From Aquabacterium sp. CECT 9606 (GTDB lineage Bacteria; Pseudomonadota; Gammaproteobacteria; Burkholderiales; Burkholderiaceae_C), in contig NZ_CAKKNB010000001.1 of the NCBI RefSeq assembly GCF_918741295.1, forward strand, positions 434,001 to 498,000: DNA of 64,000 nucleotides, in the 5' to 3' direction. The translations under genes were made by a program, and so were the position numbers. Every line of letters begins with the position of its first letter. Position 1 is the first letter of the stretch. Under the pieces are notes generated by a model. It was given only the letters and a program-made list of their open reading frames with translations. It had not been told where the DNA came from and ran no database searches. Shown piece after piece: positions 1-8,639 of this stretch.

Positions 1-1281
1 TTGGCGAGTGACGCCATGGCCCTGGCCGGCGTGACCGACCAGATCGTGTACCTGGAAGAGGGTGACGTGGTCGACCTGCAGCCCGGCCGTCACTGGATCG
101 AGAACCGCGCACAAGGTGCCACCGAACACCAGCGCGTGGACGCCGCCGATCGCCCCGTGCGCACGGTGACCGTGCACAGCGGTGCCGTCGAGCTGGGCCC
201 CTACCGCCACTACATGCAGAAGGAAATCTTCGAGCAGCCGCGCGCCATCGCCGACACGCTGGAGGGCGTGCTCGCCATCACGCCCGATTTGTTTGGCGAC
301 AAGGCGCTGGAGGTGTTCGGCCAGATCGACCGCGTGTTGATTTTGGCCTGCGGCACCAGCTATTACTCGGGCTCGGCCGCCAAGTACTGGCTGGAGTCGA
401 TCGCCAAGATCCCCACGCAGGTGGAAGTGGCCAGCGAATACCGCTACCGCGACAGCGTGCCCGATGCGCGCACCCTGGTCGTCACCATCACCCAGTCGGG
501 CGAAACGGCCGACACCCTGGCCGCGCTGAAGCACGCGCAAAGCCTGGGCATGAAGCACACGCTGACCATCTGCAACGTGGCCACCAGCGCCATGGTGCGC
601 GAATGCGAACTGGCCTACGTGACGCGCGCCGGTGTGGAGATTGGCGTGGCCTCGACCAAGGCCTTCACCACGCAACTGGCCGGCTTGTTCTTGCTGACCT
701 TGACGCTGGCCAAGCTGCGCGGCCATTTGAGCCCCGAGCAAGAAGCCGAGCACCTGACCGACATGCGCCACCTGCCCGTGGCCTTGCAATCGGTGCTGGC
801 GCTGGAGCCGCAGATCATCGCGTGGGCCGAGCTGTTTGCGCGCAAGGACAACGCCTTGTTCCTGGGGCGTGGGCTGCATTACCCGATCGCGCTGGAAGGC
901 GCCTTGAAGCTGAAAGAGATCAGCTACATCCACGCCGAGGCTTACCCGGCGGGCGAGTTGAAGCACGGGCCTTTGGCGCTGGTGACTTCAGAGATGCCCG
1001 TGGTGGTGGTGGCGCCGCACGACACCTTGCTGGAGAAGCTGAAGAGCAATATGCAGGAGGTGAGGGCGCGTGGCGGTGAGCTGTATGTGTGCGCGGATGC
1101 GGACACGCACATTCAGGCGGAGCCTGGGTTGCATGTGATTCGCTTGCCGGAGCATTACGGCGCCTTGTCGCCCATCTTGCACACGGTGCCGTTGCAGTTG
1201 CTGGCGTATCACACGGCTTGTGCGAAGGGGACGGATGTGGACAAGCCCCGGAATTTGGCGAAATCGGTGACGGTGGAATGA
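1..1281 (+). CDS. glmS: Glucosamine--fructose-6-phosphate aminotransferase, C-terminal part (5' cut by window)
   Basis: This is the isomerase half of GlmS, which makes glucosamine-6-phosphate from fructose-6-phosphate and glutamine for cell-wall precursors in the cytoplasm. About 426 codons are visible. Two SIS sugar-phosphate domains can be read: ACGTS near residue 116 and TQSGET near 165 in the first, and the [22 protein letters not shown] stretch near 305-325 in the second. It ends in the family's usual [13 protein letters not shown] tail. The glutaminase domain (about 185 residues) lies off the left edge, so the TTG at base 1 is not a start. It is not linked to the genes downstream. Confidence 0.97.
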   Translation: MASDAMALAGVTDQIVYLEEGDVVDLQPGRHWIENRAQGATEHQRVDAADRPVRTVTVHSGAVELGPYRHYMQKEIFEQPRAIADTLEGVLAITPDLFGDKALEVFGQIDRVLILACGTSYYSGSAAKYWLESIAKIPTQVEVASEYRYRDSVPDARTLVVTITQSGETADTLAALKHAQSLGMKHTLTICNVATSAMVRECELAYVTRAGVEIGVASTKAFTTQLAGLFLLTLTLAKLRGHLSPEQEAEHLTDMRHLPVALQSVLALEPQIIAWAELFARKDNALFLGRGLHYPIALEGALKLKEISYIHAEAYPAGELKHGPLALVTSEMPVVVVAPHDTLLEKLKSNMQEVRARGGELYVCADADTHIQAEPGLHVIRLPEHYGALSPILHTVPLQLLAYHTACAKGTDVDKPRNLAKSVTVE

Positions 1282-1481
1282 CTTGCGTGACTATTGTTCT
1301 TTGCTGCGAATAAAGTCGTAAAAAGGGCCAGAACGACCAAGCTGCACCTTGTTCGAGCGCAGCCGCTTCCGGTGACGGCAAGTGGCTGCGCATCAAACCT
1401 TCGGTATGAGCTTTAGCCGAATATCAGCTTCGTGTACTGGTCTAGCGAGATTGACTGGATCCGCATTAGCCTCCATAGGTT

Positions 1482-2084
1482 TCAGCCGGTTTGGCTCAAG
1501 AGAAGCTGGCCCAAGATCAGCCGTTGGCTGACGTTCTCCAGATCGCTCAAGCGGTCCGCATGCCCGTCTTCAATCTTGAACAGGATCATTTCGTTGATGC
1601 CGGCCACGATCGCCAGCACCAGTTCGGGGTCCAGGGGCGGTAGCGATGGCGCCAGCGTGCGTTCCGCTTCGTAGGAAGCCAGCAGGACATCTGCAAACTG
1701 CTGCAGGACTTCGCGCTTGGCCTTCATGCCCTCCGTACCCAGGTACAAGATGTCGATGTACAGCCGCTTCATCAGCGCAGACTGCCCCTGCATGAACGAC
1801 AGGTAAGCCTTGGCCCCCAGCTGAATGCGCTCCAGCGCTGAGAGGCCGGGGGTACCGGACGCTTCCTTGAGGACGCCCAGCACCCGAGCACTGTTCTCAC
1901 GATAGAGCGCCAGGAAGCAGTCTTCCTTGTTGGCAAAGTGTTGGTAGAAGGTCCGTTTGGACACCCCCGCCTCTTTCACCACATCGTCGGCGTAGAGCTC
2001 GGACAGCGCGTGTTGCTCCAACACCTTGGCCATGCCAGCGATCAGGCGACTGCGCGGTGAAATGCCATCTTTCGTCAAGGCCAT
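1482..2084 (-). CDS. TetR/AcrR family transcriptional regulator
   Basis: The protein has 200 residues, a typical TetR length. An N-terminal helix-turn-helix can be read (residues about 10-55, with DVVKEAGVSKRTFYQHFANKE), followed by a helical ligand domain. The ATG at 2084 is chosen because it leaves the usual short lead before the HTH; an upstream extension to 2195 would run through the operator. It is divergent from the monooxygenase at 2165. A perfect dyad (2127-2142) lies between them and recurs at two other divergent promoters of the cluster, so this is the likely regulator of the block. The ligand is unknown; a ketone, alcohol or acyl-CoA is plausible. Confidence 0.9.
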   Translation of the reverse strand: MALTKDGISPRSRLIAGMAKVLEQHALSELYADDVVKEAGVSKRTFYQHFANKEDCFLALYRENSARVLGVLKEASGTPGLSALERIQLGAKAYLSFMQGQSALMKRLYIDILYLGTEGMKAKREVLQQFADVLLASYEAERTLAPSLPPLDPELVLAIVAGINEMILFKIEDGHADRLSDLENVSQRLILGQLLLSQTG

Positions 2085-2126
2085 GAATGGGTTGGGGAAG
2101 CGCTGGAGCGGTCTCTGGATTATTGC

Positions 2127-2142
2127 GGTACACTTTTGTACC
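2127..2142. promoter_or_regulatory. Probable TetR operator, copy 1
   Basis: A perfect inverted repeat GGTACA-CTTT-TGTACC lies in the 80-base gap between the divergent TetR and monooxygenase genes. The same 6-bp arms with a 4-base spacer recur at 8578-8593, and the TACA-N4-TGTA core recurs at 10836-10849. The position suits repression of both flanking promoters. Binding by the TetR protein is inferred. Confidence 0.7.
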
Positions 2143-2164
2143 ACCTTTCCCGAGTCGTTACTCC

Positions 2165-3697
2165 ATGGCTTTGCAAAACGGTTTTCCCCCTTCAAATGCT
2201 CGCGTTTCCACCCAGGTCGCCATCGTCGGTTCAGGCTTCGGCGGATTGGCCTCGGCCCATTACTTGAAGCAGGCGGGGATCGAAGACTTCCTCATCCTTG
2301 AGCGTGCAAGCGACGTTGGTGGCGTGTGGCGCGACAACAGCTATCCAGGGTGCGCCTGCGATGTGCAGTCCCATCTGTATTCGTTTTCCTTCGCCCCCAA
2401 CCCGGACTGGAGTCGGTCGTTTTCACCTCAAGGCGAAATCCTGAGCTACCTGAAGCGCTGTGTGCAGGAGCTGGGGCTGATTCCCCACGTGCGACTGAAC
2501 CACGACGTTCATCAAGCCACGTGGGACGAGACCAGCGCCACCTGGTGCATTCAGACCAGCCAGGGGGAGGTGCGCGCCCAGCACCTCGTGGGCGCTTTCG
2601 GCTCACTGAGCGACCCACTGATGCCGAAGCTTCCTGGCCTGGAGGCGTTCAAGGGCGAGGTCTTCCATTCGGCCCACTGGCCAAAAAGCTTCAACCCCAA
2701 GGGCAGACGCGTCGCTGTGATGGGCACGGGCGCGTCTGCCTTGCAGTTCATCCCGGCCATCCAGCCGGACGTGGCGCAGATGCACGTTTTCCAACGCACG
2801 CCACCGTGGGTCTTGCCTCGCCACGATGGGCCGATTTCGCCGTTCGCTCGGTCAATGTTTCGCAAGCTGCCCTGGCTCCAGAAGCTGGCGCGCGCGCAAG
2901 TGTATGTACATCGCGAAGCCTTGGCCCTGGGCTTCCTGCACCCCTGGCTCATGGCGCGCACACAAGGCAAGGCGCTCAGGCACATTCATGCGGCGGTGAA
3001 AGATGCCACCTTACGCAAAAAGCTGACGCCTGACTACACCTTGGGGTGCAAGCGGATCTTGATCTCGAACACCTACTACCCAGCGCTGGCGCAAGCCAAT
3101 GTCGAGGTCATCACCGATGGCGTCGAGCAGGTCTTGCCGGAGGGTGTCGTGGGGCAGGACGGTGTCTTCAGGCCGGTGGACACGATCATCTACGGCACCG
3201 GTTTCCAGACCAAGGATCTGCCTTTCGCCCACCTGATCCACGATGGAAAGGGCCGCACGCTGGCATCGTCCTGGCAGGGCAGTCCTCAAGCCTACATGGG
3301 CACCACGGTTCACGGCTTTCCCAACCTGTACTTGCTGCACGGTCCCAACATCGGGCTGGGCCACACCTCCGTGGTGTACATGCTGGAAGCGCAGGCCAGG
3401 CACATCGTGGGAGTCATCAAATTGGCCCAGGCCAAAGGCTGCGACGCGGTGGAGCCCACGGCCTCAGCACAGCAGCGCTTCCTGGCCCGGATCGAGAAAA
3501 TGATGCGTGGCACCGTGTGGGTGGCGGGCGGCTGCGAAAGTTGGTATCTGGACGAGACAGGTCGCAATTCCAGCATCTGGCCCGGCTTCACCTTCAGCTA
3601 TGCGCAGGCCGCGAACAAGGTCGCAGAGAAAGACTATGCATGGCGGCGCCTTGCGTCCACAACGCCTGCCTACAGCAGCGCCAAGGCGTCCACATGA
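2165..3697 (+). CDS. Flavin-containing monooxygenase, Baeyer-Villiger type (MymA-like)
   Basis: The 510-residue protein is a class B flavoprotein monooxygenase, expected to use FAD, NADPH and O2 to oxygenate a ketone, aldehyde or heteroatom. It has an N-terminal FAD-binding GSGFGG (residues 22-27), the Baeyer-Villiger fingerprint FxGxxxHxxxWP (FKGEVFHSAHWP, about residue 162) and a second Rossmann motif GTGASA near 187. The ATG at 2165 follows the operator; a longer reading frame from 2087 would include operator sequence. Its stop overlaps the next gene by four bases (ATGA). A paralogue lies at 8640. Order with the esterase and SDR that follow matches mymA-lipR-sadH. The substrate cannot be read from sequence. 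Confidence 0.9.
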   Translation: MALQNGFPPSNARVSTQVAIVGSGFGGLASAHYLKQAGIEDFLILERASDVGGVWRDNSYPGCACDVQSHLYSFSFAPNPDWSRSFSPQGEILSYLKRCVQELGLIPHVRLNHDVHQATWDETSATWCIQTSQGEVRAQHLVGAFGSLSDPLMPKLPGLEAFKGEVFHSAHWPKSFNPKGRRVAVMGTGASALQFIPAIQPDVAQMHVFQRTPPWVLPRHDGPISPFARSMFRKLPWLQKLARAQVYVHREALALGFLHPWLMARTQGKALRHIHAAVKDATLRKKLTPDYTLGCKRILISNTYYPALAQANVEVITDGVEQVLPEGVVGQDGVFRPVDTIIYGTGFQTKDLPFAHLIHDGKGRTLASSWQGSPQAYMGTTVHGFPNLYLLHGPNIGLGHTSVVYMLEAQARHIVGVIKLAQAKGCDAVEPTASAQQRFLARIEKMMRGTVWVAGGCESWYLDETGRNSSIWPGFTFSYAQAANKVAEKDYAWRRLASTTPAYSSAKAST

Positions 3698-4719
3698 GGG
3701 CGTCCAGAATCAGGGGCGGGTTCCTGCGCGCGTTGGATCGATTGCTGCACACCGGTGCCCACCCGGCCACGCCAGATGCCCACGCCGTCGATCAACTCTC
3801 GCCCTTGCTCCAAGTGCTGCGCAGGCTTCGGCGCTTGGGGCCCAAGAGCCCCTCTGCCGTGGCCATACGCCAGCGCTTTCATGCCGACATGGCTGACTTT
3901 CGAGTGGGCTTTGAGATCGGAGACTCGCAAGACCTGTCCATCCCCACCGATCACGGCACGCTGGCGGCCCGGCTTTATCGCCCCCGCTCGCCCACCCGCC
4001 AGGCGCCGCTGACCGTGTTCTTCCATGGCGGGGGGTTCGTCATGGGCGACCTGGACACCCACGACGATGCGTGTCGTCTGTTGTGCGAGGGCAGCGGCAT
4101 GCCTGTGCTCGCGGTGGCCTACCGGCTGGCACCAGAGGCGCCATTTCCCGCTGCGGTGGATGACGCGCTGGCCAGCGCACATTGGGCGCTCAAGCAGCGC
4201 GATGCCCTCGGCGTGACGGGCCTGGCATTGGGTGGAGACAGCGCAGGTGCCAACCTGGCCGCCGTGACGGCGGCGCGCCTCGCCCAGGAGGGGCAGCCTG
4301 TCGTCGCACAGCTGCTGCTTTACCCCGGAACCGATCTGTCGCGATCATGGCCATCGCACGCCCAATACGGCGATGGCTACTTCCTGGACCGCACCGAAAG
4401 AGACACGTTTTACGGCGCCTACCTGGGAGATGTCCGGGCGCATGCCACGGACTGGCGGGTGTCCCCCATGCTCTCCAATGTGCCGCGGGGCATGGCGCCC
4501 GCGCTGATCGTCACCGGCGGCCACGACATGCTGACGGACGAGGGGCAGGCCTATGCGCAGCACCTCATGCGTGCGCACATCCCCGTTCAGCGCCTGCACT
4601 TTCCCCGCCTGGGCCATGCCTTCATCAACCTGGCCAGCGTTCACCGGGAATCGCGCGCAGCGGTGGCGCAAATCGCCCGCGAATGGCGCGCTCTGGCATT
4701 GACATCACCAAGGAATTGA
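3694..4719 (+). CDS. Alpha/beta hydrolase of the HSL (hormone-sensitive lipase) family, LipR-like esterase
   Basis: This 341-residue protein is a carboxylesterase of the bacterial HSL family. The oxyanion-hole HGGGF is near residue 110, the nucleophile elbow GDSAG near 180, the acid Asp probably in GGHDML near 276, and the catalytic His in LGHAF near 306. The ATG at 3694 overlaps the monooxygenase stop (ATGA), which fixes the start and shows translational coupling. In the pathway it may cleave the ester made by the monooxygenase. That role is inferred from gene order; the family call is firm. Confidence 0.9.
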   Translation: MRASRIRGGFLRALDRLLHTGAHPATPDAHAVDQLSPLLQVLRRLRRLGPKSPSAVAIRQRFHADMADFRVGFEIGDSQDLSIPTDHGTLAARLYRPRSPTRQAPLTVFFHGGGFVMGDLDTHDDACRLLCEGSGMPVLAVAYRLAPEAPFPAAVDDALASAHWALKQRDALGVTGLALGGDSAGANLAAVTAARLAQEGQPVVAQLLLYPGTDLSRSWPSHAQYGDGYFLDRTERDTFYGAYLGDVRAHATDWRVSPMLSNVPRGMAPALIVTGGHDMLTDEGQAYAQHLMRAHIPVQRLHFPRLGHAFINLASVHRESRAAVAQIAREWRALALTSPRN

Positions 4720-4721
4720 CC

Positions 4722-5612
4722 ATGAAGCCACAAGGACAGCGCGTGCTGATCACGGGCGCCGCCCGGGGCATTGGCGCGGAGACCGCGCGCCAACTCGCCG
4801 CGCAGGGGGCCACCTTGGCCCTGGTGGGCCTGGAGGCCGATCGGCTCGCCGCCCTCGCGAAAGAACTCGGCCCCCGCCATTGCTGGGCTGAATGCGATGT
4901 GACCGATCAGGCCTCGGTGCAGCGCGCCGTGACATCGGCCCTGGCGCATCTGGGCGGACTCGACGTGGTGATCGCCAACGCCGGCATTGCCAGCAATGGC
5001 ACGGTGGCTGTCAGCCCTGTCGAAGCCCTCGTCAAAACAGTGGAGGTCAATCTCATTGGCGTCATCCGAACGGTGAGCGCCACCTTGCCCGCCATCACCA
5101 GCAGCCAAGGCTATGTCTTGCTGGTCTCGTCGGCCGCGGCACTCAAGTCCATGCCGGGCACCTCGGCCTATGCCGCCTCCAAGAGCGGGGTGGACCACTT
5201 CGCCAACGCCTTGCGCCTGGAAGTGGCCCACAAGGGGGTGGATGTCGGGGTCGTCTACCCCGCGTGGATCGACACCGACCTGGTGCGTGACCAGCGACGC
5301 GAGCTGGCCTCGTTCAACGATGCCCTCCAGCAACTGCCCTGGCCATTCAATGTGGTCACCTCGGTGGAGGATTGCTCGAAGTCCATGGTCAACGCCGTGA
5401 ACCGCAGGCAACGCAAGACCTATGTGCCCGCGGCGTTGGCCCCCATTGGTGCGATACGCCAGTTGTTCATGAGCCCTCTGTGGGAGTTCTTCGTCAAACG
5501 CAAGGCCCGCGTGGCCGTGCCCAAGATCGAGGCCGAAGTCGTGGCAATGGGCCGCTCTTTTGGCGCCAGCAGCATGGGCCACGCCTTGACCGCCAAGCGC
5601 AATGAGGATTGA
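4722..5612 (+). CDS. Short-chain dehydrogenase/reductase (SadH-like)
   Basis: This is a 296-residue SDR with the cofactor motif TGAARGIG (residues 11-18), NAG near 88 and the catalytic YAASK near 149. The start ATG at 4722 has AAGGA upstream and lies two bases after the esterase stop. The C-terminal extension beyond the Rossmann core, with a basic region, resembles the SadH type found beside MymA/LipR in mycobacteria. It probably oxidises a secondary alcohol or reduces the matching ketone with NAD(P). The substrate is unknown. Confidence 0.9.
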   Translation: MKPQGQRVLITGAARGIGAETARQLAAQGATLALVGLEADRLAALAKELGPRHCWAECDVTDQASVQRAVTSALAHLGGLDVVIANAGIASNGTVAVSPVEALVKTVEVNLIGVIRTVSATLPAITSSQGYVLLVSSAAALKSMPGTSAYAASKSGVDHFANALRLEVAHKGVDVGVVYPAWIDTDLVRDQRRELASFNDALQQLPWPFNVVTSVEDCSKSMVNAVNRRQRKTYVPAALAPIGAIRQLFMSPLWEFFVKRKARVAVPKIEAEVVAMGRSFGASSMGHALTAKRNED

Positions 5613-5613
5613 C

Positions 5614-6429
5614 ATGTCCCACACCCCTTTTGAGAATCAGATCGTCTGGATCACCGGGGCCTCTCGCGGCATCGGGGCCGAGTTGGCCAAAGCCTTTGCG
5701 GCGCAAGGCGCTCAACTCATCCTGTCTGCCCCTGAGTCCGAGCGCCTCGGTCTGGACAAGACGCTGGCCCTGTGCCAAAGCCGGAACGTCAACGGCCGAT
5801 ACCACATCGAGACCTTCGACCTCACTTCCAGCGATGAGGTTGAGCAGGCCTATGACCGCATCAAGTCAAGCGGATGGGACGTGGACATCCTGGTGCATAA
5901 CGCAGGCATCACGCACCGCTCCATGGCCCTTGAAACGAGTATTGATGTCGATCGCAAGATCATGGCGGTGAACTACTTTGGGCCGCTGCAGATGACCAAG
6001 CTCGTCGCGCCGGACATGATCCGCCGTGGGCGCGGCAGCATCGTGGCGGTGGCCAGTGTGCTGGGCCTGATCGCCACGCCGCACCGGTCGGCCTACATCG
6101 CCGCCAAGCATGCCATGCACGGCTTTTTCGAAGCCCTGCGCACCGAAACGATGGACCAAGGCCTGCACGTGATGCTGGCCTACCCTGGCTTTGTGAACAC
6201 GGACATCTCGGTGCATGCCCTCACGGCACAAGGCGGCACCCATGGCAAGCAGGACCCCGGACAGTCCAAGGCGATGCCGCCGCAGCGCGTGGCCCAGGCG
6301 ATTGTTGACGGCCTCGCCCAACGCCAGCCCAGACTGTTGATCGCGGGCAAGGAGGGCTGGCTGGTGCGCCTCCAACGCTTGGCCCCCAGTTTGGTCACGC
6401 GCATTGTTCGACGCGTTGCAACCACCTGA
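5614..6429 (+). CDS. Short-chain dehydrogenase/reductase
   Basis: This is a 271-residue SDR with the cofactor motif TGASRGIG (residues 14-21), HNAG near 98 and the active-site YIAAK near 160. A GAGGA ribosome site five bases ahead decides for the ATG at 5614 over the one at 5602. It begins immediately after the stop of the preceding SDR and is co-transcribed with it. Its layout resembles the DHRS7-type steroid/retinoid dehydrogenases, but SDR substrate calls from sequence alone are weak. Confidence 0.9.
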   Translation: MSHTPFENQIVWITGASRGIGAELAKAFAAQGAQLILSAPESERLGLDKTLALCQSRNVNGRYHIETFDLTSSDEVEQAYDRIKSSGWDVDILVHNAGITHRSMALETSIDVDRKIMAVNYFGPLQMTKLVAPDMIRRGRGSIVAVASVLGLIATPHRSAYIAAKHAMHGFFEALRTETMDQGLHVMLAYPGFVNTDISVHALTAQGGTHGKQDPGQSKAMPPQRVAQAIVDGLAQRQPRLLIAGKEGWLVRLQRLAPSLVTRIVRRVATT

Positions 6430-6455
6430 TTCTCCGATCTCATCTCTGAGAGCCC

Positions 6456-7583
6456 ATGATCAACAAGCCCTTCCTGACAGCGGCCGCACTGGCCGTGGCC
6501 GCCATCGTCGGCTACCTGCTTTTCTGGCCCACGGGCGTCCAGCCGGTGGCCTGGCAGCCTCAACCTTCACCGGGCTACAGCGGCCCCTACGCCCGCAATG
6601 CGCGCCTGGCCGACTTGCGCCTGTTGCCCCTGGCCTCAGGCGTCGGCCCCGAACATGTGGCCCAGGGCCCCGATGGTTTGATGTACACCGCCCTGAGCAA
6701 TGGCCACATCGTGCGCCTGCAGCGCGATGGCAAGCACCTGGAGCAAGTGGCCGACACCGGCGGTCGCGTGCTGGGATTCGACTTCGACCGCGATGGCAAC
6801 CTCATCGCCGCCGATGCCTACAAGGGCCTGCTTCGCGTGACGCCCACGGGCCAGGTCAGCCTGATCACCGACCGGGTGTCGGACACCGATGCCATCGTCT
6901 TCGCCGACGCCGTGGCTGTCGCACCGGATGGCCGCATTTATTTCACCGAGGCCAGCCACCGCTTTCAACCTGGCCCCTGGGGTGACCCGATGGCGGTGAG
7001 CCTGGCCGAGATCCTGGAGCAGCGGGGCAATGGCCGGGTGCTGGTGCATGACCCCGCCACGCACACCACCGAGGTCATCGCCACGGGGCTGGTGTTTGCC
7101 AACGGCATCGTGCTGGCCGATGATGGCCAATCGCTCCTGGTGGCGGAAACCGGACGCTACCGCATCTGGCGCATCCCCATGTCGGCCCGGCAGCTGGATG
7201 TCCGCTTGCCGGGCAGCACGGCAAGCGTGGTCCTGGACAACCTGCCAGCCTTTCCCGACAACCTGACCAAGGGCGAATCGGGCCGCTATTGGGTGGGCTT
7301 GCCCAAAGCCCGCAGCGTGCTGGCCGATGCCCTGGCACCCTGGCCCTTCCTGCGCGCGGCGTCATTCCGCTTGCCCCATGTCTTGTTGCCGGTGCCCAAG
7401 CCCTATGGCCATGCGCTGGCGTTCAACGAGCAGGGCCAGGTCCTTGCAGACCTGCAAGACCCCAGTGGTCGCTACCCTGAAGTGACGGGCATCACCGAAG
7501 TGAAGGGCACCTTGTATGTCCACAGTTTGGTGGCGCCGGCGTTCGGCATGCTCAAGGTGGCCGCAGGTGGGCTACCCCGGTGA
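6456..7583 (+). CDS. SMP-30/gluconolactonase/strictosidine-synthase-like protein, membrane-anchored
   Basis: The 375-residue protein starts with one hydrophobic segment (residues about 5-24), a signal anchor or uncleaved signal, followed by a six-bladed propeller. Repeats of the form APDGRIYFTEA and LVFANGIVLADDGQSLLVAET are typical of the strictosidine-synthase/APMAP/SMP-30 superfamily, whose members hydrolyse lactones or esters with a bound metal. It closes the operon that starts at 2165, 26 bases after the SDR. A lactonase acting on a Baeyer-Villiger lactone would fit, but this is inference. Confidence 0.8.
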   Translation: MINKPFLTAAALAVAAIVGYLLFWPTGVQPVAWQPQPSPGYSGPYARNARLADLRLLPLASGVGPEHVAQGPDGLMYTALSNGHIVRLQRDGKHLEQVADTGGRVLGFDFDRDGNLIAADAYKGLLRVTPTGQVSLITDRVSDTDAIVFADAVAVAPDGRIYFTEASHRFQPGPWGDPMAVSLAEILEQRGNGRVLVHDPATHTTEVIATGLVFANGIVLADDGQSLLVAETGRYRIWRIPMSARQLDVRLPGSTASVVLDNLPAFPDNLTKGESGRYWVGLPKARSVLADALAPWPFLRAASFRLPHVLLPVPKPYGHALAFNEQGQVLADLQDPSGRYPEVTGITEVKGTLYVHSLVAPAFGMLKVAAGGLPR

Positions 7584-7602
7584 TGTCAGCCCTTCTCTGA
7601 CA
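7584..7602. terminator. Hairpin between convergent genes
   Basis: TGTCAG and CTGACA pair around a seven-base loop, exactly where the stop codons at 7583 and 7586 face each other. There is no T-run, so it is at best a weak bidirectional terminator. Confidence 0.3.
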
Positions 7603-8506
7603 CGGCGTCGTGCCGGCCTTGCATCCAGGCTTCCGCCAGCTTGAATTGGTCACGGCCAGCGTCTGGGTGGGTCACGATGCTGACGTGGTCATAGTCATGC
7701 ATCGCGCCACTCCGCTTGGACAGCACGTGGACCCGGGAGAAGTGTGGGCCGGATTCCGCACGAAAGCGCTTCACGTCCTCCGGGTTGCCTCGACAAGGAT
7801 CGTCGATGGCCGCCAGATAAAGGGTGGGCGGCAGCTTGAGGTGCTGCGCAGCGCGGCCATAGTCAAAGCCGTCCTCATCGTCCACCCAGCGGTCCGCCTG
7901 GACCCATGCCTGGATCTGGCGACGCGTCTTGCGGGTCTCGTTGTCTGAGCCGATGCGCAATTGCCTGGCGGGCAAATAACCCACCCACCGCGTCACGCGC
8001 TTCAGCACCCCGTTCCACATCAGGTCGATTTCTATCCGGCGCTGCATGTTGCGAACCTTCACACTGCGTTTGGCGGCGAAGTGCACCACGCTGGCCACCT
8101 GGGCAATGAGGTCGGGATAGCGCAGCAGGCAACTGTTCATCACCACACCGCCCCAGGAGTGAGACACCCAGTGCACCTGGCTGGCCTGCGCGTGGTGCAG
8201 GACGGCGGCGTGCAGGGCCGGCAGGTCGACGCCAATCATCTCGCTCTGGCCATGCCGCGCATGCCGGTCGATGCGCGGCAGGCTGTTGCCCTTGCCGCGC
8301 AGGTCCGCCACGAACACATCGTAGCCACGCTCGGCTAGCCATGGCGCCAGGCCCTTGCCCGAACGGCTGTAGAAAACCCGTCCGTTGGACATCATGCCGT
8401 GCAGCATCAACACCGCCGGGCCGCGCCCATCAGCTCGCCTGAACCGGTGCAGGCACAGCGTGGCGTCGTCCACAGGGACGGAAATGCGCGTTGCTTGAAT
8501 CTTCAT
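7586..8506 (-). CDS. Alpha/beta hydrolase
   Basis: This 306-residue alpha/beta hydrolase has the oxyanion region LMLHGMMSNGRVF near residue 33, the nucleophile elbow SHSWGG near 115 and a late His in MHDYDHVSIV. The ATG at 8506 is chosen because the reading frame further upstream crosses the operator at 8578-8593. It is divergent from the second monooxygenase and converges on the SMP-30-like gene. It is expected to hydrolyse an ester or lactone in the same pathway. A lipase/esterase or a thioesterase-like hydrolase are both possible. Confidence 0.82.
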   Translation of the reverse strand: MKIQATRISVPVDDATLCLHRFRRADGRGPAVLMLHGMMSNGRVFYSRSGKGLAPWLAERGYDVFVADLRGKGNSLPRIDRHARHGQSEMIGVDLPALHAAVLHHAQASQVHWVSHSWGGVVMNSCLLRYPDLIAQVASVVHFAAKRSVKVRNMQRRIEIDLMWNGVLKRVTRWVGYLPARQLRIGSDNETRKTRRQIQAWVQADRWVDDEDGFDYGRAAQHLKLPPTLYLAAIDDPCRGNPEDVKRFRAESGPHFSRVHVLSKRSGAMHDYDHVSIVTHPDAGRDQFKLAEAWMQGRHDAVSEKG

Positions 8507-8577
8507 GGAACTGCTTGGGGCCAGAACAGGCGCTCGGTTGAACTTGAGCCATGTCAAAGCCATGTGGTGTTGTGATC

Positions 8578-8593
8578 GGTACATTTTTGTACC
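8578..8593. promoter_or_regulatory. Probable TetR operator, copy 2
   Basis: A perfect inverted repeat GGTACA-TTTT-TGTACC lies between the divergent hydrolase (start 8506) and second monooxygenase (start 8640). It differs from the copy at 2127-2142 only at one spacer base. The two matching copies, each at a divergent promoter, support a shared regulator. Confidence 0.7.
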
Positions 8594-8639
8594 ACGAATT
8601 TGGATTGCAAATCCGGGCACACCAAAAGGACTCAAAACA